Below are positions 31,701 through 41,300 of a DNA stretch of 64,000 nucleotides, in pieces. Under the pieces are notes generated by a model. That model ran no database searches and had not been told where the DNA came from. It saw only the letters and a program-made list of their open reading frames with translations. Origin of the DNA: Lactifluus volemus (Eukaryota > Basidiomycota > Agaricomycetes > Russulales > Russulaceae); the NCBI GenBank assembly GCA_022376515.1, contig WTXI01000077.1, positions 1-64,000 on the forward strand, read 5' to 3'. Each line of letters starts with the position of its first letter. Within the stretch, counting starts at the first letter, position 1. The translations under genes were made by a program, and so were the position numbers.

Positions 31701-32651
31701 GACCCCAGCCCGACGGCGAGGGAAGGTGGCGGCGGTGGTAGCCTCGATATCGTCAGTGAGGAGGGCAGCCACCTCTTCTATTTCGGCGACAGTGGGCATG
31801 GGTTGTGAGAAGAGGGGGAGGCGAGTCGGGAATGCCTCGATCCATGTCTGTTCGCCTGCATCAGACAGGACATGCCCGGCTGACTCAGGGTCAAGCACAA
31901 GGAGGGGAATGGGCTCTGTGAAGATGGAGAGGGTGAGAGCAGAATGGTCAGAGCCAAGACTGGCAGCGCGGTCAATGGATAAGGCGGAAAAGCAACCGTT
32001 GATGACTGAGGCATCATTGTACCACGCAAGGTCGATGGTGGATGGACGCTGGTTGTTGTTGTCGCTGCCATGCCAGGTGGGGAGGCCAGGTTCGTTGGCG
32101 AGTTGGAGGAGTTGGGTGGCGGCCCAGTTCTCAATGTCGCGGGCCCAGGAGGACTGGGGGATGTCCGGGGGGGACCAACTGTGGGAGTGGGTGTTAAAAT
32201 CACCTATGACTAGAGAAGGGACTCTGGGATCCAGATCAAGATTGAGGAGGGCGCGGAGGCTGGAGCGGTCCCTGACATCGTGGTAGAAGTTCACGATCCT
32301 AAAGAGCTCCGTGCCAGCTGTAATATCGAGGACCTGGAGACATGGGTGGGAGGAGAGGTCAGGGCGGGAAGTAACTGCAAAGGATCGTGAGCTGCGGTGT
32401 TTGTATGACATTACCTTGGCACGGGTGGCCAGGTCAGGCGGGGCGGGGTAGTGGAATTCCCAGGCTGGGGAGGCAACTCCGCCGAGGGCAGAGGTGCCGG
32501 AGGGGTCGATGTCGGAGCGGTTGACTGCGACACGGTCGTACCATGGTTCTTGCATGAGGATGATGTCGGCGTTGTGGTTGGCATTGAGAAGGGCATGGGT
32601 GGCGAAGTTGCGCCGGCGCATGTTGAGGGACAGGATAGAGATGTCCGTCAT
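28774..32651 (-). pseudogene. LINE ORF2: AP endonuclease, reverse transcriptase, RNase-H-like domain, one frameshift
   Basis: The ATG at 32651 overlaps the ORF1 stop (ATGA). The first part (to about 31180) is an APE-type endonuclease (LSLNMRR, MQEPWYD, GDFNTHSHSW, GSDHSAL), which nicks the target. One base appears to be missing near 31180, and the frame switches to the one continuing to 28774. There lie the reverse transcriptase (LPKNYRPIALLDTLGKLLEK, GAPQGSPVSPVLSVIY, MYVDDSLLF) and an RNase-H-like region (about 29750-29420) whose usual acidic residues are replaced. A Cys/His motif (CPCGEPLQTVDHVVSHC, about 28930-28985) ends the protein. YVDD instead of YADD still keeps both catalytic aspartates. 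Confidence 0.88.
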
Positions 32652-35040
32652 AGGGAAGGGACAGAGGGGCAGGCGGGAGGCATGGCTGAAGCGGCGTCAT
32701 CTTGGCGGCGAGCAGTGGGCCGACGGAAGTTTTCCCTATCGGGGCATAAGGGGTCAAGGCAGAGGTGACCCTCCTTACCACAGTTGATACACTTAGGCCG
32801 GCAGTCACAAATGCCAGCATCTTTGTGCTGTTTGTGGTGGGGGCACTTTGCGCCATGGTCAACAGAGTTATGGGACTTACCACAGATGTAGCAGCGGGTG
32901 GTGTCTTGGTTGAGTTTGCAGGCGGGCTGGTTGGCCATGTGACCAAGCTTCCAGCAGCGGTCGCATTGCGTGAGGGGAGGCCGGTTGACGAATTTACGCA
33001 CCGTGATAGCCTTGCCAAACATGGCAAGGGGGGATTTGAAGAGAGTATCAGTTATCAGGTGGTCGGGGTCAGAGAAGGCGAAGGTAGCGGAGCTGTAGTT
33101 GCCTAGGATGCGGTCTCGGGGTTTGAGCCACCGGGGGGCTAGGGTGAGGTGAGCTGTCTTGAGGCTGGGAAGCTTACGTATCTCCGCAATAAGATCTGCA
33201 TCCTCGTAGAAGGTGCCATCAAGGTCATAACAGGGGACCCCATTAAAAATGAGCCTGGACCAGGCATGATTGGGGACCAGTGAGGCACTTGGGAAGGGGT
33301 CTAGAAGGAAGCGGGAGAATTGTGTGACCTTTGAGAAAGGAAGATTACCAGCAAAAACATAAACAAAGTTCGCGGTGCGGGCACTCCAGCGGCCACTCAA
33401 AAGAGGGAGGCTGAGTTTGGCAGCGGAGATGGATCTGAGGACTCGTCTAACTAAGGTTTCCGGAGCCGTAGCACGGAGTGTGCGTTCGGTGGCGGGGTCG
33501 TGGTGGCCACCATCCCTTTGGACAGTGACTTCCGTGAATTTGGGAGGAGTGGGCTTGGTGGGTGGGACAGGGTTGGAGGCGGGGGAGGGGGTAGGAGGTG
33601 GGGGTGGATTGGTTTTGGGTTGGGTCGGGGGGCGGGCAGCAATTGAGGCGAAGGAGGGAGCATCGTGGGGTGGGGGGGGCCAGGGTTGCGACCCCGGCCG
33701 GCTCTGCGGGAACGGGGGCGGGCAGGAAGGGGGAGGTGGGAGGTGGGAAGGTGGGAGCAGGGCCAGGGCCAGGGGTGGGCAAGGCACGGGGAGGGCGGGA
33801 CGTGGCAGGGGGGGGGGGAGGAAGGGGGTGAGCAGGAGGGTGAGGACGGGGTGTGTTGGCATTTGTGAGTTGGTGTTCAAGTTGATCAAGGCGGTTGAGG
33901 ATGGGCTGGATGGTGGGCAGTAGGGAGGCTTGGATGATGAGGGAGAGTTTCTGGCTGGATAGGTCGTTGAGGTTCAGGAGGGGGGAGGTTGGGCAAGGGA
34001 GGTGTGGGAGTTCGTCATGGGGGTCCATGTCGATATCAGGGTTGTCAAAGGGGTGGTCAAAGTCGTCGAAGAGGGGGGGGAGGAGAGGGGATGCGGCGGG
34101 GGGGGGGGGAGGGGGAAGGGAGGGGGGGAGGGGGAAGGGAGGGGGGGAGGGAGGGGGCCGCGGAGGGGGGTCTGGGCCCGAGCCGAGAGCGTTTGCCGAG
34201 TGCGGAGGTGTGAAGCGAGGCGGGCCAGGGGGTGTCAGCGGTGGAGTCAGGGTCGTCGAGGACGTGGAGGCCCAGGCTCGCGGCACCTTTGATGAAGTAC
34301 TCACGGTTGCTGTCTCGAATGGCTTGATTGATGTCGCATTCTGTGTAGGAACAGATACGGGCAGTTTCAGAGAGTTGGAAGTCGAGGGCGGCTTTTTCAG
34401 CATGAAGGATGGCTTCGCGTTTTTTAAGGCGTAGGTGGTCCTGCTTGGCCTTTTCGATGTCAGGGTCATGGTCGGCGGGGCTCTCAATGGCAAGGGAGAG
34501 AAGTCTGGCAAGCAAGGAGATGCGGTCGAAGAGGGTGGCGTTGGGTTTGGTGTTGCAGGGGGACCTGTCAACGCAGGTTTCTTTTAGGCGTTGGTAGTCG
34601 TTGGGGTCAAGAGTGTTAATGTCTGTGCGGATGATGCCACGGCCCATGGACGCGAGGAGACCGGAGCAAAGGCAGGCCCAACCCTCGGTGGAGAGGGGGG
34701 TAACGGGGAGGTCCGGGTTGAAGCCGTTCTCGAGGAGGGTGAATACAATCTGTATGGCTAGGTTGGTCTGGGCAGAGGTGCAGCCGATAAGCTCAGGTTT
34801 GGCAATGCTGGAGTCGGGGAAGAAGGTGAAGGTGAATTCGGATTTTTTCAGGGATGCCAGCTCAGCACGGACATGAGAGATGGCTTCAGTGAGGAGGGCC
34901 GGTGTGGCGTCAGGGAGGGTGTGCGGGTGCTCAGCGGGGAGGGGTTGGCTCTGGGTGGGGGGGAGCTGGAGTGTGGGGGGGGGTTCGGGCGGGCTTGGGT
35001 CTGGCTGGGCGGGGCCCATTTGGCTGGGGGGGTCGGCCAT
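32648..35040 (-). pseudogene. LINE ORF1: nucleic-acid-binding protein with zinc knuckles, in three overlapping frames
   Basis: ORF1 starts at the ATG at 35040 and runs through three overlapping frames (to 34057, then 34571-33447, then 33889-32648). The first third has a helical region. The middle is extremely proline-rich, encoded by long G-runs (12 G at 34098-34109, 11 G at 33808-33818). The last third carries three knuckle-like motifs: CDRCWKLGHMANQPAC, CYICGKSHNSVDHGAKC and CINCGKEGHLC. Such proteins package LINE RNA. The two frame changes fall in the G-rich stretches, so slippage, polymorphism or sequencing error are all possible. The last frame ends at TGA overlapping the ORF2 start. Confidence 0.8.
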
Positions 35041-35200
35041 GGTTGAAGTGGGAGGGGTATGGTGATTTAGCAACAGATCGCGAGGATGCCAGGCGTTAAC
35101 TGAAGCGGGTAAAAAGCTTTTTATTTCCTATCTACGTGAACTACCAAAACTTGTGGCAACTGGAATTGTTGCACAGGTGGTGGTTGCCCAGAAAGGAGAT

Positions 35201-35216
35201 GTCAATGCTTGTATTT
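35201..35216. repeat. Target-site duplication of the LINE, right copy
   Basis: GTCAATGCTTGTATTT, identical to 28540-28555; it marks the 5' end of the minus-strand LINE at 35200, so the element is not 5'-truncated. Confidence 0.92.
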
Positions 35217-35620
35217 GAGTCAATGCAGAGTGACGTTGAGTAAGACTTACGGCCCGGGCCCGGCATTCTTCAAGTTATAATAAACTGGTCAAACGAATAA
35301 ACGTTCGTCGTCACACTTTCTAAGGCATTTGGACCCATTACCAAAAGTTGAACTTGTCTCAGATCCGGATCATTTCTGTCTCTTGCTCCGCCTGAGGTTC
35401 CCTCTTGAGCATCTTCTGCATGCCAGAAGGTGGTGTCTCTGATAAAGGCTTGGCCTCCTTCATGACGGCGTGCACCTCTCACTGGCAGTCAGAAACGTCT
35501 CTGACTCATACTGTGTCCCAAGCAAGTACGCTTTTCTCGACATAACGCTCAGCTCGCTACTGTAACCTTATGTACTTCTCTACGCTCTTACAACACACTG
35601 CGTTCTTCCAATACCTGTGC
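35217..35620. other. Intergenic between LINE and O-methyltransferase gene
   Basis: This is the original right flank of the LINE target. I see no gene; it holds the 3' flank of the minus-strand O-methyltransferase. Confidence 0.4.
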
Positions 35621-37560
35621 CTAGCTCGGAATGGCAACCACCTTCTGATACCAGATCGCCGTTGGCGTGTCATAATGTACGGCAACGAGCTTCCAGCCCG
35701 ACTGGGCGAATAGATCACGAAGACACGTCACCGAGCGTTCTTGACCATTGAAGGAACACATCATCTTCCATGCGCGCAGCCGTTAGTTACTTTGCCACCG
35801 TGACCAAGCGCGCATTTCTCTTACCATAAGGTCTGTGTTGTACGCCATAGAGCCTGCACGCCCCATGTTGGGGAGCAGCGGCTTGGGAGGCACTGGAAGC
35901 CCGGCGCCGGGGATATCATGCGTCGCTGGTTCGTCACAGGCGTGTGGGATAGGCTGTTCGACAATGACGACCTGTGTCTTAGGTCCAGCGGCGGCGCGCA
36001 GATGTTTCAATACCGTGAGACAATATTTATCAGCCCAGTCGTGCAATATCATCCGCATGAGGTACACCGAAACTTCTTCCTTCTGGGAAACCTGCGGTTC
36101 AAAGAAATCTTGGGCTTAAAAAAGCCCGAACTCAATCCTCGTTTCTAGGAAAGTGAAAGCGACTAACCTTGGAATTTCACGCGCCCGGACTCGACAGCAT
36201 CAGGCATATTCGTCTTCCAGTACTGTAACCGATATCTTTCTCAGGCACGCGCTCGCAGTCTGAGGTCGGATTGAACACACATACTTCGATTGCATCGCGT
36301 ATGACAGGCTCGCGATCTTGGATGAGGAAGCGAAGATGGGAATGGTGCGTGGCAAGCGTCAAGGACTGCGCGCCAACGCCACCGCCAACATCGACGACCA
36401 ATGAGCCTTCGGGAAGCTTTTCCCAGCTGTATCCTTCCAGTTCGATATTTCGTATTAGAGGATGTTCTGAAAAGCTGCACAGCATGACTGCACCTTCAAG
36501 AATTGCGTTGGGTGGTGACATGTTCCTCAATCCGGACATGGCGGCCCCAAATCTAGCAAGTCGCAATCTGTTCTCTGGACATTCAAACCAGGACCACATG
36601 TCGCCGTCGAAACGGAATGCTTTGTTCAAAGCGGTCTTATTCGCTTCACTGGAATGTGCAAAGTCGGGGTCGAGAAGAGTCTCCGGCAGATAAGCAGAGC
36701 TTTTGAAGCCCTCATCGAGACTGTGGGCGGGCATCAGGATGTAGGCGACCGTGTTCAACGAGAAACCCAAACCCGTGTTCGATAATGGACGTCATTCCGA
36801 GGGTTCCGATGTGTTTTGACTCAGGACTACTATTGTGAGTTCACTTCTCGGGATATTCAGACTTAGAGCCAACCTTGCCAAAAGCTCGTCCACTGATTTC
36901 CCGGTATCCAAAACAGAGGACAGACGGTTATTGGCAAAGACATCTGGCGTCACTTCGGTGAATATATAATTCGTGGCGAGACAACGGAGAACCCGAGCTG
37001 TTGCGATGTTACTATAATAGACAGCGTTTCGACTCTTTTGATACCCACCCAGTTTTCCGGGGTGAACATCAGTAGGCTTGGCAATTTCCCGAACGTGTTT
37101 ACCCTAGGTATCAGTAGGTCAGTGATGTCAGTGATGGCTATAAAAACTGATGAACAGATAGTATATCATTACTTGGGGGCCAGCATCTCGAAGAATCTCG
37201 GCGACATGGGTGCTTACTGCAGTCCGCAACGCAGTGCAAACATGGAACTTTGTTTAGCAATTTCGTCAGCAATCGTGTCACGGCCATGGGTAAAGTCAAG
37301 CCCACCTGCATCATAACATCGAGGACTGTGAGTGGCGCGGGCCTCACGAGCGTGATGAGCTGCGCAGCGGCGGACGTGATGAACGACCCGGCCGACTGGA
37401 TGATGGGATCCATGCGCGGCGCTTCAGTTTCGAGACTGAACCTCGAACCGGACGAAGGGAATGTGTAAGAGTTGGTGGTAACAGCATCTTCAATTTTCTT
37501 TATCGACGATTGTATGATGTTCGCGAGTGCTTTCAACTCGGCCAAGGTATCTTGGGCCAT
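35621..37560 (-). CDS. SAM-dependent O-methyltransferase, plant-type/fungal COMT-like (511 aa, eight exons)
   Basis: Exons (minus) are 37560-37306, 37247-37173, 37103-36874, 36829-36773, 36720-36285, 36222-36168, 36108-35825 and 35764-35621; every join keeps frame. The N-terminal part has the dimerisation-domain look of the family (FHVCTALRTAVSTHVAEIL, GKHVREIAKPT). The Rossmann SAM-binding loop is VVDVGGGVGAQS at about residue 314, and the catalytic base is His at about 393 in ILHDWADKYC. A late block GSMAYNTDLMMMCSFNGQER and the C-terminus AIWYQKVVAIPS complete it. It should methylate a hydroxyl of a phenolic or polyketide-like small molecule; the substrate is unknown and no biosynthetic partners lie nearby. 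A linker of about 25 residues rich in P and G (about 35861-35936) is absent from the duplicate at 16.8 kb. Introns are short, 44-69 nt. Confidence 0.88.
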
Positions 37561-38540
37561 ATTCGGCGGTGAGTATGTGTTTATAAAGGATTGGAGGATC
37601 GGATGGAAACATCCCAACTTATATCTGACATGCTTATTGTCGTTTTCAGGTGCCTCCGAGTCGGCAAAGCTGGGCTAAAAAAAAACTATAAAGGGCAGGT
37701 GAAGTTTGGGGTGTTAATTAAGATTCGGGTAGGCGGGATGCAACTGAACGGCTGCGGAATGTCCAGGAAGGGTTGTAGCTAAGCAAAAATAAGGAGTCGA
37801 GATCGATTGTAAGGTAACTTTTCCGCGTGCACACCAAGAATGTGCCGCACTTCCCAGCATCCCTAATTAGAAGCCAAGGTACTATTAAACACAAAGGAAA
37901 ATAATAATTAGATAGAAAGTAGAGACAATTGGAAACGATCACGCTTGGGATTCGACATTCCCCTCATTTCGCGCGCATCTCTGAGACAGTCTTCTGTGGG
38001 GTGTGGGGAAATAGACGAGGCGAATGGCACCTTGCTCGGCTGTTGAAGGGACAAAAGATTTGACATAAGGAGACAATCTCCTGACACTTATATCGCCGAG
38101 AAACGGCGCCGCCGTAAATGAGGAAGGCGAAATCACTCCGTGCTCAGCCGACCAGAGCCCTGTCTCGCAAACCGACTTATATCCCCCAGGATAAACCCCT
38201 TTGGATTCCAGCTGCCCCGTTCTATTGAGTGCAAACACATTCTTACTGTGCACCCTATTGTCATGTACAATCTCATATAATGGGTGGGGACCGCAGCTTG
38301 ATCTGAGCTCAGGGGAATTCAGTTGCTGTTGCGCAGTGAGAGAAACGATCATTACTGAGGCCTGAGGTCCAGAGAAAGAGACCCCGACCAAAACACACTT
38401 TCCCAATCAGAGATGAAGGAACAACGTGCTGCATTTCGGAGAGATGGGATCGCCAGAAGTAGGAACGAAAGGTGTCTGACGGACGGGTGTCGAAGTTACG
38501 GCGGGACGAGCATCAGACCCTATGCTGGCCGTGATGGCGG
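37561..38540 (-). other. Mostly non-coding; one weak minus-strand open frame (37939-38352)
   Basis: A frame of about 137 codons from the ATG near 38352 to 37939 has fairly protein-like composition (for example NVFALNRTGQLESKG) but no domain I recognise and no conserved neighbour. It could be an exon, a relic or chance. The rest shows nothing. Confidence 0.25.
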
Positions 38541-38550
38541 GAGTGGTACC

Positions 38551-39600
38551 TCATATCGGAGTCGCGTGAAGTACTGTAGCTAAGAAGTGACGATTCGCGA
38601 TATCAACAGAGCAGGCCGGAAGACTCGACTCAGACGTGTTGGGTGGCTTACAAATATCAGATAACGACAGCCCGTCTACGGGATGGGGGCGGTTATGATC
38701 TAGGTTCAGTGCTGGTAAAGGAGACACGCCAGGTCTCGCGGGAGGTGTGGTTGTGCTCAGGATAGCGACGGGATGCGGAGCAGTGGGAAGGGGGAGAAGG
38801 TGGGAGGATGAATGCCTGATTTGCGTGCCTGTGGGAGCGTTATGGCAATAGCCACGACTCGAACAGAATGTCGTCACGACGATTGGTAGAAGCTTTGAAG
38901 AAGGTTCTCGATGTCTTGATGTGGTGAACAGTTCTGAGAAGTTAGCTCGGGGGCGGACTGCGGAGCGCTTCCAACGATTTCATCATGTTGCTGTTCGGGA
39001 AGAGCATTTTGAATGTCAAAATTTGAATGAGAGCCTAGTATACTCTAGCACAGCAACAGCTCATCTCCGCCAACAAAGGAAAGGAAGAAGCGAATAAAGT
39101 TGGCAAATAATACGATGTCGCCATGTGCGACATAATCTCGAAGCACGCTCTCTGATACTGCTAGTTGATCCATGGCGAGTGCGATCTAACAATCATCCCG
39201 TTCTTGAACACTTACAAGGATGCCTGCGATGACCCCCTTGACTCCTTGTACACGTAAAGCGGTATCTCTCAGGCTGTTGTGGTCTCTCTCTTGTATCCCT
39301 CAACCCCGTCTAAACCCCAATTGAACACGCTTCAGAGGACATCCGAGGGTAATCTGTGCTGTATCGGCGGCCTTCGCACAGATGATGACCCGCTTTTACC
39401 AGTTACTACAACGGCCAAATTAGATGACAAAGTAAGGAACAAGAATACACGGAAACGCCCCTTCCAACCTCTACGTCCAGTTTCGAAGAATTGTTCTAGT
39501 TCGTAATCTTCATCTGGGGCATCAAGCACCCATGTCAAGATGTGATGGTCAATCTCCGCTACCACTACCGAAGCTATTTCTTGGGCTATCTTCACAGCGA
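38551..39600 (-). pseudogene. DUF6535-family gene relic
   Basis: The minus strand holds scattered pieces resembling the intact DUF6535 gene at 18.7-21.4 kb. A segment near 39595-39480 reads LTWVLDAPDEDYELEQFF, matching the place where the intact protein has DALVEDDDLEQFF. A hydrophobic or helical piece lies near 39100, and a Ser/Pro-rich tail at 38877-38551 ends in a similar style. No frame stays open for long, and the membrane-spanning N-terminal part is not recognisable. It is a decayed paralogue. Confidence 0.5.
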
Positions 39601-40770
39601 TTGAAACGGAGAGAATCCCTGAGCAAAACGTGAATAATGAGGGGCACAGTCACGGCATGGGTGGAACATTCTAAGGTTTGGTGGTGACATAATTTCGGGC
39701 TTTGAAAGTACGGCTACAGTATCCGTGTGACCCCTCTTCGCACACTCCACCTGGAAACAGGTCTACACTGGCTATCAAAAGCGAGCACTTCTTTTTGACT
39801 CCACCTTCCGGACTGCTTGACAACTTCTGCTGGAAAATCATTTTTAGGGCCTGGGCCCTAATTTCTGGCACCGGACCGTGACGTTATGGCTTTCATTGAA
39901 TTTCATTCTTCGAGAGCTGAGTCGAGAACAGTATCATGCACTCGTCCCGCTTTCTGGAATTTCAACCGATATGGCGTTCTGGCCATTTTCATGACTTTTC
40001 CACCCAGCCTTGTGATGACTACAGATGTGCCTGTTTACACAACGATGACGTAGCACGGCTTAGCTGGGAAACCTACTGGCGCTTGGAAATTTGTACAGTA
40101 TGTGTTCTCACCTAATCTTTTCAAAAGTCTATAACTTGAAACACCATCCTAACGATCAGAGCCTCTAATTCGAGATTCAAAATTAGGTCATTTTTCAAAT
40201 TTGTATGACAGCTCAAAACGACTGCGCTGTTTTCTTGGTTGGTCCTGTCGAAGACAGTTAGGCTAGAAGACGTCACTCACTGGCACAGTGTGGGAAGCAC
40301 AAGGGCCGAGATCCGAGAAGCTGTCCAATTTGGATAGGTTTGTGACCCCGGTTTGGAAAGCTTGTCTCGTCTCCTCCATTACTACTACTATCAAAATTCA
40401 TCTCAGAGATTTGTCTCTCAGATGCAGTTCCCTTTCTTCGAAGTTTCTGCGTTGTCCTTCAAGTTTCCGTCTGTGCTTCACGCCACATCCCTTAGGTTTC
40501 ACCTGACTGGGGTGAGTATTCCGAGTGACGTACTGGGGCTGGAATGACCCAGCTTCGTAGCTATTGTGGGACCTCGAATTCTTTAGGACGATTAATTTAC
40601 TCGCCACTAGTTTCGAATCAAGATGTTCGTCGCCTTGTTATGGCCGTTAACGCAGCCGTCTGCCTCGGTCTCTTCGGATGTACAGATTTACTTCTTTGCA
40701 TTAACCAGACATAGTGGATGCACAATCAACTTGCTTGTAATCCCTACTTCTTGCTATAAATAGTATCTCT
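39601..40770. other. Intergenic, no gene supported
   Basis: Only short frames are present. I see no repeat, tRNA or domain. Confidence 0.4.
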
Positions 40771-41300
40771 GGAAGACAGTTGTTGGCCCTGCTTAGTACC
40801 GTCGCGGTTCTGTTCAGAGGCGACCGCTCCGGCTACCGTGTCCCCCACTGGCGGAGTATGGCAAGTCACTGTTGGCAACGGCACTGGTGGAACCGTTTTC
40901 ACCCCTGGTTACGTTGTTGGCAAATGTCCACTTTCCTCGTACCTACCGTCGCACTGGCGTTTCTTAATCAGAACGCGCCGCCCGGAGACATGGCCAAGTT
41001 CAGTTTCAATCTCAAAAACCACTCCATGCTCATTTGAGTATTCATGCACGCAACCTAGACGATGGACTTGAATCTGATCCTAGACGAATCCTATGTTGGT
41101 TTATTGCCGGCAAGACGCGACCACCGCTGCGAGCCACAGCGACAAAAGAATGACGTATTCCATCAATCCTGGGCCATACTCTCAAATAATTCGTTCACGG
41201 CCTTCCCTGCCGTTTCAGCCAGCGTATCGACCACCGTTAGTCCTACGCAGACAACTGTTGCAAGCTCGACCTGTAATTGCAGTAACATCAGTTATAGGAC
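40771..41300 (+). pseudogene. Secreted cupredoxin-like gene, degenerate
   Basis: Pieces of a small extracellular fungal cupredoxin (blue-copper fold) occur in order but in several frames: a hydrophobic leader (LLALLSTVAVL, about 40780), the first strand block (VWQVTVGNGTGGTVFTPGYV, about 40855-40915), then after an intron-like gap (GTTGTT...AATCAG) PPGDMAKFSFNLKNHSM (about 40977-41030), and the copper-loop region MLVYCRQDA...MTYSINPG (41093-41176), followed by NNSFTAFPA (about 41190) and a Ser/Thr-rich tail typical of wall-anchored proteins. At least three frame changes and a stop after KNHSMLI make it non-functional. The first ligand His (KNH) and the Cys (YC) are still visible. Confidence 0.6.

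Larger units (their letters stand above)
28556..35200 (-). mobile_element. Full-length Tad1-like LINE (non-LTR retrotransposon), 6.6 kb, minus strand
   Basis: The element has a 16-bp target-site duplication on both sides, a terminal poly(A) (T16 on the plus strand at 28556-28571), a 160-bp 5' leader, ORF1 with CCHC zinc knuckles, and ORF2 with AP endonuclease, reverse transcriptase and RNase-H-like regions. This order is that of the Tad1 clade, common in fungi. The identical duplication and full length suggest a fairly recent insertion. Both ORFs carry frame changes, so the copy as sequenced is not autonomous unless these are sequencing errors or recoding sites. It lies about 100 bp downstream of NLR gene 1 and transcribes towards it. 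Confidence 0.93.

Noticed and set aside
33375..34434. Plus-strand Gly/Arg-rich open frames
   Set aside because: They are the antisense of the proline-rich LINE ORF1 and vanish with the G-run bias.
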